Program-made: the position numbers and the translations under genes
Source of the DNA: Populus alba
Taxonomy: Eukaryota > Streptophyta > Magnoliopsida > Malpighiales > Salicaceae
NCBI RefSeq assembly: GCF_005239225.2
Contig: NC_133301.1
Location: 501,001 to 565,000 of the forward strand
DNA length: 64,000 nt
Reading direction: 5' to 3'
The notes under the pieces: generated by a model
Seen by the model: only the letters and a program-made list of their open reading frames with translations
Database searches by the model: none
Told to the model about the DNA's origin: nothing
In this document: positions 24,868-36,660 of the stretch, piece after piece
Layout of the letters: the number at the start of each line of letters is the position of its first letter
Numbering within the stretch: the stretch's first letter is position 1

Positions 24868-25829
24868 TTTAAGAAATTTAATTAAAATTACCTTGAAGTG
24901 GTTTTAATGGTAAGGATAGTAATTTTAACTCAGTATTCCAAGCGAGCTTTGATTTCGATCTAAAGAAGAAAAGTAATGAGGTCACCTAGGATTTTGGGAT
25001 AAAGAGAATTGCAGTGGGAGATTTTTTAGGGTCACTGGACTGTCACTAGTGTTAAATCGCAGGGTAAAGCAAGCAGGCCCCACACTGTTAAGAAGGAACT
25101 AATTTTACATTTAAATTAATTTTATTTTCAAACTATTTTATTTTTTTCAATTATAATTTATGTTAGGATTATTTAATAAAAAACATAAAAAAAAAATTAT
25201 AATTTTTTTTTTAAATATATAATTTATTAAAAATATAAAAAAATTCTTACTTAAAAATTTAAAAATAAAACTGATATAAAAAAATTATTTAATAAAAAAA
25301 TTGTGATTTTTTTTTTAAATATCAAAACTCACAAAGTAAGATAATATTTATTTTTTTTTGGTATTTTTAAAATATTAAAAATAAAAAAAAATTAATTTTA
25401 TTATATTTTTAAATAAAAAACACTTTTATACATAATTACTCTATAATATCAAAACTACTTAAAATAAACATTCATTTTGTATTTTTAATTTTTTTTTAAT
25501 CCTTTAATTTTTCTAATAAAATAGGTAACATAAACATTTTATGATATATATAATATGATGGAAAATTAAAAAATCCTTATTGAATATCCAAGTTCTATTT
25601 ACTGAAAAAAATAAAATCCAAATTCAATACAAAAACCTCATTGAGTTCTTATTTTTTTCCCCTAGCAAATCAAAGGAAGAAAGAGCTAACATAAATTATT
25701 TTCCATGTATTACTGCTTTCGAAAATTGAAGAAATGTTTGAGTTCTTCTCACACATAAATTATAAAGATACAGACATTTCTTTTACTTGCAAGGCAGGGT
25801 TGCTGCTCATCTCGGCTATATTTTCCTAT
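24868..25829. repeat. HBS1 promoter side, then AT-rich interspersed repeat
   Basis: About 200 bases upstream of the HBS1 start form its likely leader and promoter. From 25090 to 25640 the DNA is almost only A and T with long A and T runs, including aaataaaaaacacttttata, a box shared with other AT-rich blocks of this window. No gene is seen. Confidence 0.5.
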
Positions 25830-26928
25830 GCAAGAACAATGAGGTTTTTGGGTGGTTACCACCGGAAAACACCATCATTAAACGGAACCTGACACAGTAA
25901 AGTAGATCCTTGACGAGGAATTGTATTATGAGAAATTATATAGTTGATACAACTTGGACATGGCCAAATATTTAAGAATACAATGAGAAAATCTTCTGCA
26001 ACACATCAATGAACCTAGGAATTAACAAATAAAATCAAATCCACTATATGCAAGAACAATGAAGTTTTCGAGCGGTTACCACTGGAAAACACCATCGTTA
26101 AACGGAACCTGACACGGTAAAGCAGATCCTTGACGAGGAATTGTATTCTGAGAAAGTATATAGTTGATGCAACTTGGACATGGCCAAATATTCAAGAACA
26201 CAATGAGAAAATCTTCTACAACACACCAGTGAACCTAGGAATTAACAAATAAAATCAAACCCACTATATGCAAGAACAATGAAGTTTTCGAGCGGTTATC
26301 ACCGGAAAACACCATCGTTAAACAGATCCTAACACAGAGAAGCAGATCCTCAAGAGGGATTGTATTCTAAGAAAGTATATAGTTGATGCAACTTGGACAT
26401 GGCCAAATATTCAAGAACACAATGAGAAAATCTTCTACAACACACCAGTGAACCTAGGAATTAACAAATAAAATCAAACCCACTATATGCAAGAACAATG
26501 AAGTTTTCGAGCGGTTATCACCGGAAAACACCATCGTTAAACGGATCCTAACACAGAGAAGCAGATCCTCAAGAGGGATTGTATTCTGAGAAAGTATATA
26601 GTTGATGCAACTTGGACATGGCCAAATATTCAAGAACACAATGAGAAAATCTTCTATAATACACCAGTGAACCTAGGAATTAACAAATAAAATCAAACCC
26701 ACTATATGCAAGAACAATGAGGTTTTTCGAGCGGTTACCACCGGAAAACACCATCGTTAAACGGATCCTAACACAGAGAAGTAGATCCTCAAGAGGGATT
26801 GTATTATGAGAAACTATATAGTTGATGCAACTTGGACATAGCCAAATATTCAAGAATACAATAAGACAATCATTTGCAACAAACCAGTGAACCTAGGAAT
26901 TGACAAATAAAATCAAACCTGCTATATA
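25830..26928. repeat. Five tandem copies of a 219-220-bp repeat
   Basis: Units start with gcaagaacaatgaggttttt or a close variant at 25830, 26050, 26270, 26489 and 26708, so the period is 219-220 bp. Each unit carries the blocks ggaaaacaccatcgttaaac, gttgatgcaacttggacatg and gtgaacctaggaattaacaa. The middle copies (3 and 4) are nearly identical, and the outer ones differ most, a pattern of unequal exchange. No open frame is conserved across units. The array lies just 3' of the ABC1K1 pseudogene. Confidence 0.95.
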
Positions 26929-27172
26929 AATTGTTTCCCCTACATCTGCCCCACAAACCCACAATGACAATGCTGTCAACTAAGTGACCCTGACCTTGCT
27001 GACAGCAAGGTTGGCATTGCAAATTAAACCATGCAAATGAAAACAAAACGAATAAGTTTTAGATTAAGCAATGTGCTTAAATATTCAAGAAATTGAACTA
27101 GAGAAAAACAAGGAACATGGATTGTGGGGCATACAATTTACCTGTAACAGTTCTGAAATTAAAACCAGAAAG
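26929..27172. other. Spacer between the tandem array and the ABC1K1 remnant
   Basis: It contains a short inverted repeat around 26991-27018 (tgaccttgctgacagcaaggt) and no supported exon. Confidence 0.35.
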
Positions 27173-28541
27173 TTAGTTCCCAAATGAATTCTGCCAAGTA
27201 GCTTCCAAAGCTGGAATGATAGGAGCAACATCAGTGCCACTAGCTAGGAATCCAAGTCTGGTGAAGTCATTTGCCATCTCAGAACAGTCCTCGTTCACAG
27301 CATGTACAGCAGCATCGATCAATATCTGCTTAATTCGCTGAAATATTGAGCACAAATTATCAGGAAAGGTAACAAAATGAAGGCACACTGTGCAGATCAA
27401 ATTAACCATATTACAGTTTTGCATTCTATCTACTAGACTAATCTGTATAAATATGCTTTGTGAGGCATCCCCTTCCCAGCCAATTCAATAGAATATATCT
27501 TGAGATAAAAAAGATGAAGATAACTGAGATAAAGAAGACATATCCCTTGTTCTTTCTATTTTGAAAAAATAAAAATTTATTACAAAATTATTTCTCAAAC
27601 ATATTTATCTCTGTACATTATTTCTTTCACCGTTAAAAAAATCAGTACACATATAAAACGTAATCTGTCAGAAACAAGTATTTCTGGGGCAAATTCTATC
27701 GATTTGGTTGGCATGGACATGGATATCACTCAGCTGACAGGCCGGCAGACGACATAGACCAAGATACCTTCTTGTCTATCTCTAAGAGCATGCAACAAGA
27801 CTGTTATGCAAAGCAGAAGAGTGTTTTGAAAGATAAGAAGCAAGGTGTAATCAAGCTCCTCCAGAAGCTTCTCACCAAATCCATCTACCATCAACTCAGA
27901 AGCATCCCAATTTCTGTAAACTAATTCCATTTTGGAATGAGACAAGAGTTCTGAAGAGAAAGAGATCCCGATAGATAATTATAGGCTCTATTTCAGGTCT
28001 TTGCACCAGAAAATAAACGACTTTATATCATTGTTTGCAATAAATACACAAGTGAAATGTGCTAGTAGATGAACCACACACAACCTTAATCGCAGCATCC
28101 TCCCCAGCTGCCCTCAAGGTAGCTCGGTAAACTTATCCCAAACTCGCAGCTGCTATTGTCTGAGACCAGATTTTACTGAATACAGCTTCAAGTGATTGCC
28201 TCAACTCCTCTTCTATAACATTGAAAGCAACCTATCAAAACATTTACGCCGCGTTCAATGTCAAGTTGTCCATGGCGCTTCTCATGCTGCTGCTGCTTGA
28301 TTTGCTGCTTTGTTAGTTGTTTACGTTGCTGTTTGTCGATGATACGGGGGCGTTAGTAGTGGTGTCGACGACAGTGGAAGAAGAAGCAGCAGCACGAAGC
28401 GGAGATGATCGGGAGTTGCTTACTTGGAGTGAGAATGGAGAGCAGGAGATGGGATTTTGAGTTGAAAGAGAAGGTAGATTTTGAGATAGATTTTTCGGAA
28501 ACCTAAAATTGGTCCCTAGTATGTTATTTTCATTCCAAAAC
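27173..28541 (-). pseudogene. ABC1K1: Broken ABC1K1 (plastoglobule ABC1-like kinase) gene
   Basis: ABC1K1 is an atypical kinase of chloroplast plastoglobules linked to prenyl-lipid metabolism. Four separated minus-strand segments survive. At 28541-28245 a transit-peptide-like N-terminus (SSPLRAAASSSTVV) breaks by frameshift into KQLTKQQIKQQQHEKRHGQL. Exon 28085-28231 reads VAFNVIEEELRQSLEAVFSK and then hits an in-frame TAA at 28133-28135, where SLGxVYRA needs a residue. About 27842-27918 encodes VDGFGEKLLEELDYT. About 27173-27345 encodes KQILIDAAVHAVNEDCSEMA and DFTRLGFLASGTDVAPIIPA. The kinase core between these exons and everything after WQNS are missing. Stop, frameshift and missing exons make it a pseudogene. 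Confidence 0.88.
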
Positions 28542-28880
28542 AAAAATATTTCATCAATAATGTGATACTAATTAATTAAACGAAACTATCATCTATCCAT
28601 GTTTATCAAGTTTTTTGTCAAGTATATGCCCTTCTAACATTGCCTTTCCTTAATATGAAAATTAAATGAGACAAATTAATGGACATTGATACGGGGATCG
28701 ATCCAATTCGAGAAGTGTTTGAAATATCAAGGGTTAAAATCATAACATATTTTGTCTAAGAGGAAATTAGGAGATATGAAATATTAGAAGCTAATTTTAG
28801 CCAATAAATTAGAGTGAAACGTAAGTAGATTTTTTCAGAGATGCAGTTTAAAGTATTTTTTATCTTAGAAATGCATTGAA
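28542..28880. other. Spacer between ABC1K1 and RPA2 remnants
   Basis: AT-rich; begins with ggtccctagtatgttatttt, a phrase type recurring in plant dispersed repeats. No exon supported. Confidence 0.3.
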
Positions 28881-29965
28881 ATTGCAGGTATTGATCTTAG
28901 AGCAGATGAAGTATGCACTATAATTGCAGGTATTGTGTTTGCTGTTGGCTGACTCTGCGACTTTGTTTCAACTGGAGCTGCACGGTAGCACTTCAACTCA
29001 GCCTCAGATGGTAGAATCATCAATGAACACTCCTCTGTGGAGTGGATCAAATGGACATCAGACATCCACGTCAAACCTCGTATGGGTCTGCTTCAAGTAA
29101 AATTTTATTCAAAGTCCTTATTGCTATATGCGTTTGTCATAACATTATAGTTTCTTTTCCCCACATGTCCAAGCAATTTAATGTTGACGGACCTAAGGAT
29201 TTTGATCAAGTGGTCCTTGACTGTCTGCAACAGTCTTCAAGCACGTGAGTTGAACAACTAAAATCTTTACTCCATGCAGCTTCTTTCTCCTCGAAATTTC
29301 ATGTTGTCTATTGTTGCCTTAACTTTAATTTCTTAGGAAGCAGCATTGAGTAGAACTGCTACCCTAGTACTTTGTGATTGAGTTAATTTCATGTTGTCAA
29401 TCAATGCCTTCTCACTGGCTACCTTCTGGTTAGCCCTTTCAATATATCGACTTATTCCAAAAAAATCAATGCCTTCTCACTGAACTTCGACAGTTTGTTT
29501 TTGATTTAACATAGCAAGTTGTGTACGGTTTTCGCTCTCTGTTACCCCAACTGTAGACTATCCATGTTTTGCAAACACTATTCTGTCCGCTATTAAATTT
29601 TAATCTGCTACTTTTATCGAACTTGAGTTTAATTAATAGTCTAGTGATTTTCTTTTCATCTTGTCCAGCCATTCTTAACCAATTTGTTGGTGATATCTTT
29701 ATGAATTTTGAGAACTGGTTCTTTACCGCAGTGGACAGGAAAAGGGGATGCAGATGGATGAACTTTGCCAACAGCTGAAACTTACCATGTAGAAGATCAA
29801 GTAATCTCTCTATATCTCGTCTTCCTCACCCTACAGTATCAAGTAAAGCAATTCCTTTTCTTGACTTTTTTTTGTGTCCTCCAGGGAATCTATTAGATCA
29901 CTTGAAGATGAAGGTCTGATATAGTCTACAATTGATGAGTTTCACTACCAAGCAAACTGATGAAG
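28881..29965 (+). pseudogene. RPA2A: RPA2 (replication protein A 32 kDa) C-terminal half, decayed
   Basis: RPA2 is the middle subunit of the single-stranded-DNA-binding RPA complex. Four exon-like segments remain in order. About 28925-29095 includes STQPQMVESSMNTPLWSGSN. About 29160-29248 reads KQFNVDGPKDFDQVVLDCLQ. About 29730-29805 reads KGMQMDELCQQLKLTM and then a TAG. About 29885-29960 reads ESIRSLEDEGLI, then a TAG, then STIDEFHY. These are the linker and winged-helix end of RPA32. Stops at conserved positions and the absence of the OB-fold exons show it is dead. A 14-bp direct repeat (aattgcaggtattg) marks its left edge at 28882 and 28922. Confidence 0.82.
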
Positions 29966-30179
29966 TTCATGGTATTGGGATGCCACCCAGGCTAGAATTA
30001 GTTTGGCAGCTCATTTTGTGATGAATGCTGTTGCTGATTCTTCTCTGTTCCTTCTGTCTGAATCTCAACAACATCAAAGTGCAAGAACCTTAATGTGTGT
30101 TGCTAAATTATACATAGAATCTCGTGACATGTTGATGTGTTGTTAACAAAATTCCAAATGATATGTTATTGTTTTTCTT

Positions 30180-30430
30180 TAATCAGTGTCATCTTAGCCG
30201 GGGACAAGGAAAAGGGATGAACATTCCCAGCTGAAACTTCTCGTGGAGACGATAGCATAATTCCTTCATTTATATGCACTCCATTGTCTATTCCGAGAAG
30301 TCTATTAGATCAATTGAAGACAAATACTGACAGTTCTGTATTGATGAACCTCAGAATAATGCAGCATGTTGATGTCTATGGATGTGCAGAAACGTCACCT
30401 GGGCCATAAAGGCTCACGCAACTCATTGTA
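30180..30430 (+). pseudogene. Second, more decayed copy of the RPA2 3' exons
   Basis: The sequence repeats the order of the upstream remnant: ggacaaggaaaagggatgaa, then cagctgaaacttctcgtgga, then agtctattagatcaattgaa. The corresponding upstream phrases are ggacaggaaaaggggatgca, cagctgaaacttaccatgta and aatctattagatcacttgaa. It has several stops and small deletions. It arose by local duplication of the winged-helix exons. Confidence 0.65.
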
Positions 30431-30444
30431 TGATGGCTATGGTG

Positions 30445-30708
30445 TGTCAAAGAATCATCTTAACTAATAACTTAAACTGTTAGGCGAGATTTCAGAATAT
30501 AATTTATATTATTCTCTAATATATTTTTTTTAAATGAAAATCCTTTGGAAAGGTATTTAATTTTTATTAAATAAATAAGGAATGATGAGATTTAAACTCG
30601 TGATCGCTTAGTCATCAAAGTTTTGATATCATGTCAAAGAATCATCTCAATCAATAACTTAAACTATTAAATGATATTTCAAGATATAATTTATATTATT
30701 CTCTAACA
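30445..30708 (-). mobile_element. TRIM-type miniature LTR retrotransposon, complete, with target duplication
   Basis: Two 77-bp direct terminal repeats (30445-30521 and 30632-30708) run from tgtcaaagaatcatct to attctctaata/attctctaaca, so on the minus strand each starts TGTTAGAG or a variant and ends TTTGACA. Next to the right repeat, tttgatatca is a weathered tRNA-Met primer-binding site (TGGTATCAGA-type on the minus strand). The internal part is only 110 bp. Flanks tggtg (30440-30444) and tagtg (30709-30713) form a 5-bp target duplication with one mismatch. No coding capacity. Confidence 0.85.
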
Positions 30709-31215
30709 TAGTGTTCATGAATTTCACTAGACTATCATGAATTTCACTAGACTAGAATAGTTTATAAGACTCATCGTATGATGAATGTAGTTGCCAGTTA
30801 TTTTCCTTTTCTTGTAGTCTCACCAGAAATTTCTTCAGATATTTGTTTCTCTCTAATTTTAGACGTAGTTTAGTCTGAATAATTTATAATCCAGATTATG
30901 TTTCATTTCTGCCTGGGGAGAGAAAGAACAAGGTGAAAGCACTGGGGGCCGGCATTTGAGGCTTGCCATGGACTGTAAATCTGGTTAATATTTCCCTGAA
31001 TAAAACTGCAATATTTTACTTCAACATGCAATATAAATTGTAATGATAAAACAAACAAACAAACAATACAAACACTTGAATTTTATATCATTGAAAAAAA
31101 TTTCAATTCAAGTTTTCCCAACAAATGGAAGCTAGAAATAACCTTATTATCACAATTTTATTTTTTTTTAATTTATTGACATTCAGTGATCACATTCTAT
31201 TCTATTCTATTCTAT
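30709..31215. other. Spacer between the TRIM and the DUF761 gene
   Basis: The sequence has a short tandem repeat (atgaatttcactagact x 2 at about 30717-30753) and a (tctat)n run at 31196-31215. It likely includes the DUF761 3' UTR. No gene. Confidence 0.4.
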
Positions 31216-31602
31216 TCAATAATCCCTTCCAAAACTATTCCCTCTATAGTACCTCAGCTGCAAAGAAACCTGCCTTTCCATCAACAGCTGCCGTCGAAAA
31301 TTAGTAATAAAAATCTCAGCCCTCTTGTCAACATCGTCATCTGATGATGACCCATGACTTCTTGCCCTTTCAAGAGCTCGAACCGGCTTGCTTTGATGAT
31401 CCGATTGAACATCTTCAATTACCCCATGTAAGCCAATTCGATCATTAAAGCTCAACCTTCTCATCGTTCCAGAGGAAGAAGAAGAAGAAGCATTCCAAAG
31501 AATTGATGAAGCCAATCTCCATTTTCTGTAGTTAAGTAGAAAGTTTATTTTCTTGACAGCCCTCTTCAAAGGGCCTAGAACTGACCACTTCTGCTTCCCC
31601 AT
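31216..31602 (-). CDS. DUF761 (cotton-fibre-protein-like) small protein
   Basis: An intronless frame of 128 aa starts MGKQKWSVLGPLKRAVKKIN. The C-terminal DUF761 motif is clear: VDKRAEIFITNFRRQLLMER followed by QVSLQLRYYRG. The family is plant-specific and its molecular role is not known; members are often expressed in vascular or fibre tissue. The middle is Ser-rich (ASSSSSSGTMRRLSFNDRIG) and could be phosphorylated. A TATA box (tataaat on the minus strand, about 31650-31656) sits about 50 nt before the ATG, which fits this start. Confidence 0.82.
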   Translation of the reverse strand: MGKQKWSVLGPLKRAVKKINFLLNYRKWRLASSILWNASSSSSSGTMRRLSFNDRIGLHGVIEDVQSDHQSKPVRALERARSHGSSSDDDVDKRAEIFITNFRRQLLMERQVSLQLRYYRGNSFGRDY

Positions 31603-31656
31603 TTTGAGTTCTGTTTTCTTGCTGCTGAGAATTCGAGAGGTGAGAGAACATTTATA

Positions 31657-33396
31657 GGAGGGAGAAGAAGATTGTGAAGTAAGATTCTCTGTTCTTACAA
31701 GGAAGCGTGGACGTCAGATATTATCAAGGCTTTTGTTTAAGGTGTACAGATGTCGATTTGATGACTTGGGTGACAGTGCGCTTAGATTTTGATAAATCAC
31801 AGATGTACTATTTGCGCCGTTTGACCTGGTCATGTTCTTTTTCTCATTGGATTGTCATTTTGGACTGTGGCAGTGCTGTTAAGATGGGCTGCAACCGCGT
31901 GCCTAACGGTCAGTTACTTTTCGTTGATAGCATCTGTTATCTTATTCTTGCTGACTAAGTTATGTGTTAAGAGTTTATATTAGTCCTTTTACTTTTAATT
32001 TTATACTAATTTATCCCATCTATTTTTATTTGTACTACTATCAACCCTCTACTTTCAGGATATTTTTTTGTTTAGATTTTATCCTATCAGAAGCTCGGGT
32101 TATTCTTAAAGCAACAAATTGCATTTCACTATATCAATATCAGATAACATTTTCACTGTAACATATCGTATATGTGTTGTGATATAATAGGATGTAATTT
32201 GATTTAAGAATAACCTGAATTTTAGATAAATAAGGACTAAAAGAACGATTTTGAAAGTAAGGGATCGATATTAGTACAATGAAGATATAAAAAAAAAATC
32301 AGAGTTTATTTGTTTTTGTGTTTTAAAAATATTTTTTAAAAAAAATTAAATATTTTTTTATTTGTTTCAAATTAATTATTTTATATTTCTAAATCGTTTT
32401 AATATTCTGATATCAAAAATAAATTTTTAAAAAAAATTATTTCAATGCAATTCTAAATAAAATAAAAAACACTTTAAAAAACAGTTACTACTACAATACT
32501 AAACAGACTCTAAAAAAATTTAAAAATCAATGAGTTTTAGTAAACTTGAAAAGTCTTGTTTATTTTTGCATTTTAAAAATTTTAATTATTTTTATTTTTA
32601 TTTGCTTTAAATTAAATTTTTTTATGTTGATATCAAAAAAATAATTTTTTTAAAATTATTTAAATATATTTTTAAATAAAAAACCTATCAAAATTCTAAA
32701 CAAGCTAGAAATAACATGTAAAGTGCTGGAGCATCTTACTATAAAGTCTAGCTCAGTTTAAACCTTTAAAAGGAAAGGTTACCCAGTACATTAGTAGTGT
32801 AATGATTTCTCTATATAGAATATAGGAGACCTGTTCAAGGAGAGGAAGCTGACCTTTTTGGGTCGCAAGCTAAAAGGAAATACGAAGGAAAAAACAGAAC
32901 TAATACATTGAAGAGAATGAGAAGCATGTTCAATTATACTTCCATCATCATCACCTAACAGAATTTGATAGTATAACATAAGAGTAGTTGACTGCAAACA
33001 TCCTTCCTCTTGTTTGCTGTAGGAAATGGAAAGAAATTTGACATGGTCTCAGGGACTTTCCCAATTTCACACACAAATTGTCCCCCTCCTTCAAGCCCTC
33101 CAATCTAGAGCTTTGACTGCCTGTTAAAACCTTAATCATGTTCATAACCTTCAACTAGATGACAGCTCTCGACCAGATTACAGGACCTCATTGGCCATTG
33201 TAGACAGGAAAATGAAATGTTTATTTGATGCCAAGTTGTGTATATAACCAAATAAATTGCAGAGAAATTTCTTCTGTTATCAGACTAAAGCATACAAAAG
33301 TTTTTTGGCCTTTAGGCCAGCAACCAATTGAGTCTAACAATATAACATAATAAAGGAACAAAAGTAGCTAACAAAAAATGTGAACAGCAACCCAGA
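31657..33396. repeat. Intergenic DNA with two AT-rich interspersed repeats
   Basis: Blocks at about 32283-32520 and 32530-32705 are AT-rich and carry aaaaaacactttaaaaaaca or a decayed version near one end, a feature shared with blocks elsewhere in the window. The rest shows no exon; the part after 33000 may be bL28 3' UTR. Confidence 0.5.
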
Positions 33397-34897
33397 TTAA
33401 TAATAACTAGATCCCCGACTGTTGAAAATATCATGTGAATTTCCTCCCCAACTGTTAGGGTTCAGATCTTCCTGTTGTTCTTCAATCTGCTTCTGTTTGT
33501 CCAGATCTTCTTTCTGTTGTTCTTCAATCTGCTTCCGTTTGTCTGACCAACCATATATCTGCCTTCTTAATTGCTTGCGAGCCTCCCGCTGCTCTAGCCT
33601 CATATCTTTGAAGTCCTGATCCAACTCGGCTTCAGCTTCAGGTGTAAAGAAAACCACCTCCATGTTCCCAAGCTCTTCATATAGCTTCTCAATCTTGGCT
33701 TTCCACAAGATGCCCATTTCTGTGTCCATTTTGTGATAAGGAGTCTTGAGCAGGTACTCATCAATCCCTCCTGCCTTGTCTATGCAACGGATAGCATGAG
33801 TTGTGACTTTGACTCGAACATGGCGGTCTAGGATGTAACTAAACAGTCTCTTATCCTGAACATTTGGCTTCCAACTTCTCCTACTCCTATAATCACCAAC
33901 ACACAAGCACTTCAACAGAATAAATCACTCTTCCTTCCCAATATATAGCACATAATACACATTCATTACACCAAAAACAGGAAAGCTACAAGTCTTTCAT
34001 GCAGCAGAAAAAATAAAAAGGTACAACAATCAAACAGGCACAATCCTCATCAGACACATTCACACTAATCAGACGACATAAAAACATTACTCACAACTGA
34101 GCAAGTTCTGACCAGTATCAAATTACCCAAAAGACTACTTCTTTGGGAACAGAAGCTCCTCACTGAATCTAAAAAATATACAAAGTCGGCACATTCAAAA
34201 ATCAATAACGAATCAAGATAAACGAAATCAACACCTTAATGGTAAAACACTCCTTACCTACAAGTAAACTACTTAAAACTATTCAATCACAGAAGTTCTT
34301 CCCCTTCTCTGGCAATGATACATTAACATTTCCAATCAACATCTGAGTCGCCATATTAGCTTCTTGACTCATAAATGCAGCAATTTAGCTTCCATCATCA
34401 ACAATTACACATCAACAACCAGATTATTTCTACAAATCTAAATTTACCACAACAGCAACAAAATCCACAGTTCAAAAACTATCAGTCTAAAATCAATGCC
34501 CATTTTCCAAAACAAACTCACACCTTTTTCCTCGTTACACACAGAACAACACACTACCAACAACCCCACAACATTCCTCAGCCCAAAGCATCATATCAAC
34601 AACAAAAACAAGCATCGAACCAAATATCAGTCAAAACCCAGAAGAAATCAGAAACCCATTAGCCATTAGAAGAGATTGAGAGTGAAGAGGAGCTTACTTG
34701 TTACCTCCATCTTCACTAATTTGATTACCGAACTGGATATGACGACCAGCAAAAAGGCCACGTTTGGCTCGATTCATGACAACTTTGCTATTAGGAATTG
34801 CTTTTTTGAGAGCTTGTTTAACGCCAGGAGCCAAGTTCTTCTCTCCTCCTATTTTTGACATTATTTTCTTCATCATTTCCTTCCCTCTAAAAGCCAT
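33397..34897 (-). CDS. Organellar (probably mitochondrial) large-subunit ribosomal protein bL28
   Basis: A bacterial-type L28 protein of the large ribosomal subunit. Two exons (34698-34897 and 33397-33886) join in frame to 229 aa. The L28 core is recognisable: NRAKRGLFAGRHIQFGNQIS, SRRSWKPNVQDKRLFSYILD and RHVRVKVTTHAIRCIDKAGG. It is longer than bacterial L28, with an N-terminal basic stretch (MAFRGKEMMKKIMSKIGGEK) and a C-terminal Gln/Glu/Lys-rich extension with a near repeat (KQIEEQQKEDLDKQKQIEEQ). The N-terminus is not a classic chloroplast transit peptide, which favours mitochondria. The 811-nt intron (33887-34697) holds nothing else supported. Confidence 0.88.
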
Positions 34898-36660
34898 TAT
34901 CAAACTCGATTGAGGGTTTTTCGAAAATCAGAGGGTTTTTGGATTGAGAAATGGATGGCAGAAAAGCGAAAACGACTTGCAGTGTGCTAGAGACCCGTTA
35001 GATGACCCTACCCATTTGACTGGTTGTGGGCCTGGGCTTGTGATTTTCTTAGGGAAGGTTAATTGTACTTGATTAGTTAAAATTAATTTAAGGTTTCATT
35101 TGTTTTTTTTTTTTCCCAAATAATTTTAATGAAAATTCTTTCCAAAGTCAGAATTTTAAAGAGTTTCATCAGTTGAATAGCATGCTGCACCGATGGGAAA
35201 ATATTTTGGTAAAATTAGTATGCTTATTTCCTTTATTGTATTTTTTAATAATGTATTTTTTATTACTATCTGTTAAGGCTGCAATTATTTGCAAGAAAAT
35301 AGATTTATTTGGAAAAATAATTATGAAAAAAAATCATGGAAATAATTTTGTTATAAATTTATTTTCTGTAATAAACTGTTATTTGTATAACATTTTTTAT
35401 TATTTGATTGATATTTTTTTAGTGTTTACACGAGTTTAACCTGATTTTTTTTTTATTTAAATTAAATTGACGGAACACTAAAGATTTACATATCTAATCA
35501 TCAACTGTTCAAATTTTATTTGGATTTATTAGTTGAGCTTGAGTTAGTGTTTAATATTCTATTTAATGTGTTATAAACATAATTGTGTTTGTTATAGTTA
35601 GATTTAAGATAAAATCTATGTTATTTTTTAAAATATTAGAAAGATTATGGTGATTGGATAAAAGTTTGAGACTTTTGCTTTTTTCAATCTCCAATCTTCC
35701 TGTCTTTCTAACTCCTTTTTTTCTCTTCTCTAACTCATTTTCTTCTTATTCTTAACTTTATTTATCTTTAATTTTTTGTGCCACGTCACAAAACCCAACT
35801 CGAAACAAATTCCTCCGAATTTTTCAGTTTAACTCGCTGAGTTGGGGCGGATATGATAATTATGATATGATTTTAGAAAGTGAAGCTGTGGTGGTAGCAG
35901 CAGTGTGAAATAATATTCAAACTGTGGAAATGGTGGATAGAAAAGGGATACAGAAGAATAATTTGTCATTAAAAATCCGACACCTCTTCAACAAAGAGGA
36001 TGAGAAGCTACCAGGCTGCACCGGAAGTTGATATCACCAGCACAAACATGTTTGGAACCTTAACTAGGATGGCCATTTACCAAAAGAAAGAAAGAAAGAA
36101 CAACAGTGACCAGACAAGAGACCATATTTCAAGTTTGAGTTATGTTCTTGCCATCTTAAGAACAGGGATAAAGGACCATTGACATATACCTGCTGCAGCA
36201 TCACAGTGAAGATCATCGTTTTTGTGACAGATGAAAGGATGTCTGCTGTTACCTGAAAGCCCTCAAATTTGATTGGTTCAACATGCTTCAGGATGCTGTA
36301 AATTCTGATTTTTGTGAAACTTGTGAAAGTCATTGTATAGAGTAAATAGACAAGTCTGTTGGAGTAGTATATAAGAACTTTTAATTGAGTATAATATTAA
36401 TTATATTTTAAAATCTCACTTAATAACTTATCCGTTTAAATTGAGAGGGCTGTTTGAGACTATTCCACGACTCTATTCTGGGTTAACTGTGACTAGGCTA
36501 GGCTGTACCATGTCGCTGGGAATCTATGGTTGTTTCAGTCCTGGCTGCGATTCTTAATTGCCAAGTTGGGATTCATAATTTCACATGGACTCATGTGATT
36601 TGGTCATAGGATATAGAATTCATAAATCGTCATTCCAACAAAGAGCAGAAGTTGAATAGA
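34898..36660. other. Intergenic DNA upstream of bL28
   Basis: The first 100 bases are the bL28 leader and promoter. The rest is AT-rich. Around 35960-36340 the composition becomes balanced and coding-like on both strands (plus: SYQAAPEVDITSTNMFGTLT; plus in another frame: YLKALKFDWFNMLQDAVNSD). I can assign it to no family, and stops break every frame. Confidence 0.35.

Noticed and set aside
29466..29778. Overlapping open frames on both strands near 29.6 kb
   Set aside because: They fall in the intron-like gap of the RPA2 remnant and show no conserved motif.
34375..34662. Gln/Asn-rich 95-codon open frame on the plus strand
   Set aside because: It lies inside the bL28 intron, antisense, in CAA/AAC-rich DNA. 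Low-complexity sequence alone explains the open frame, and no family is visible.
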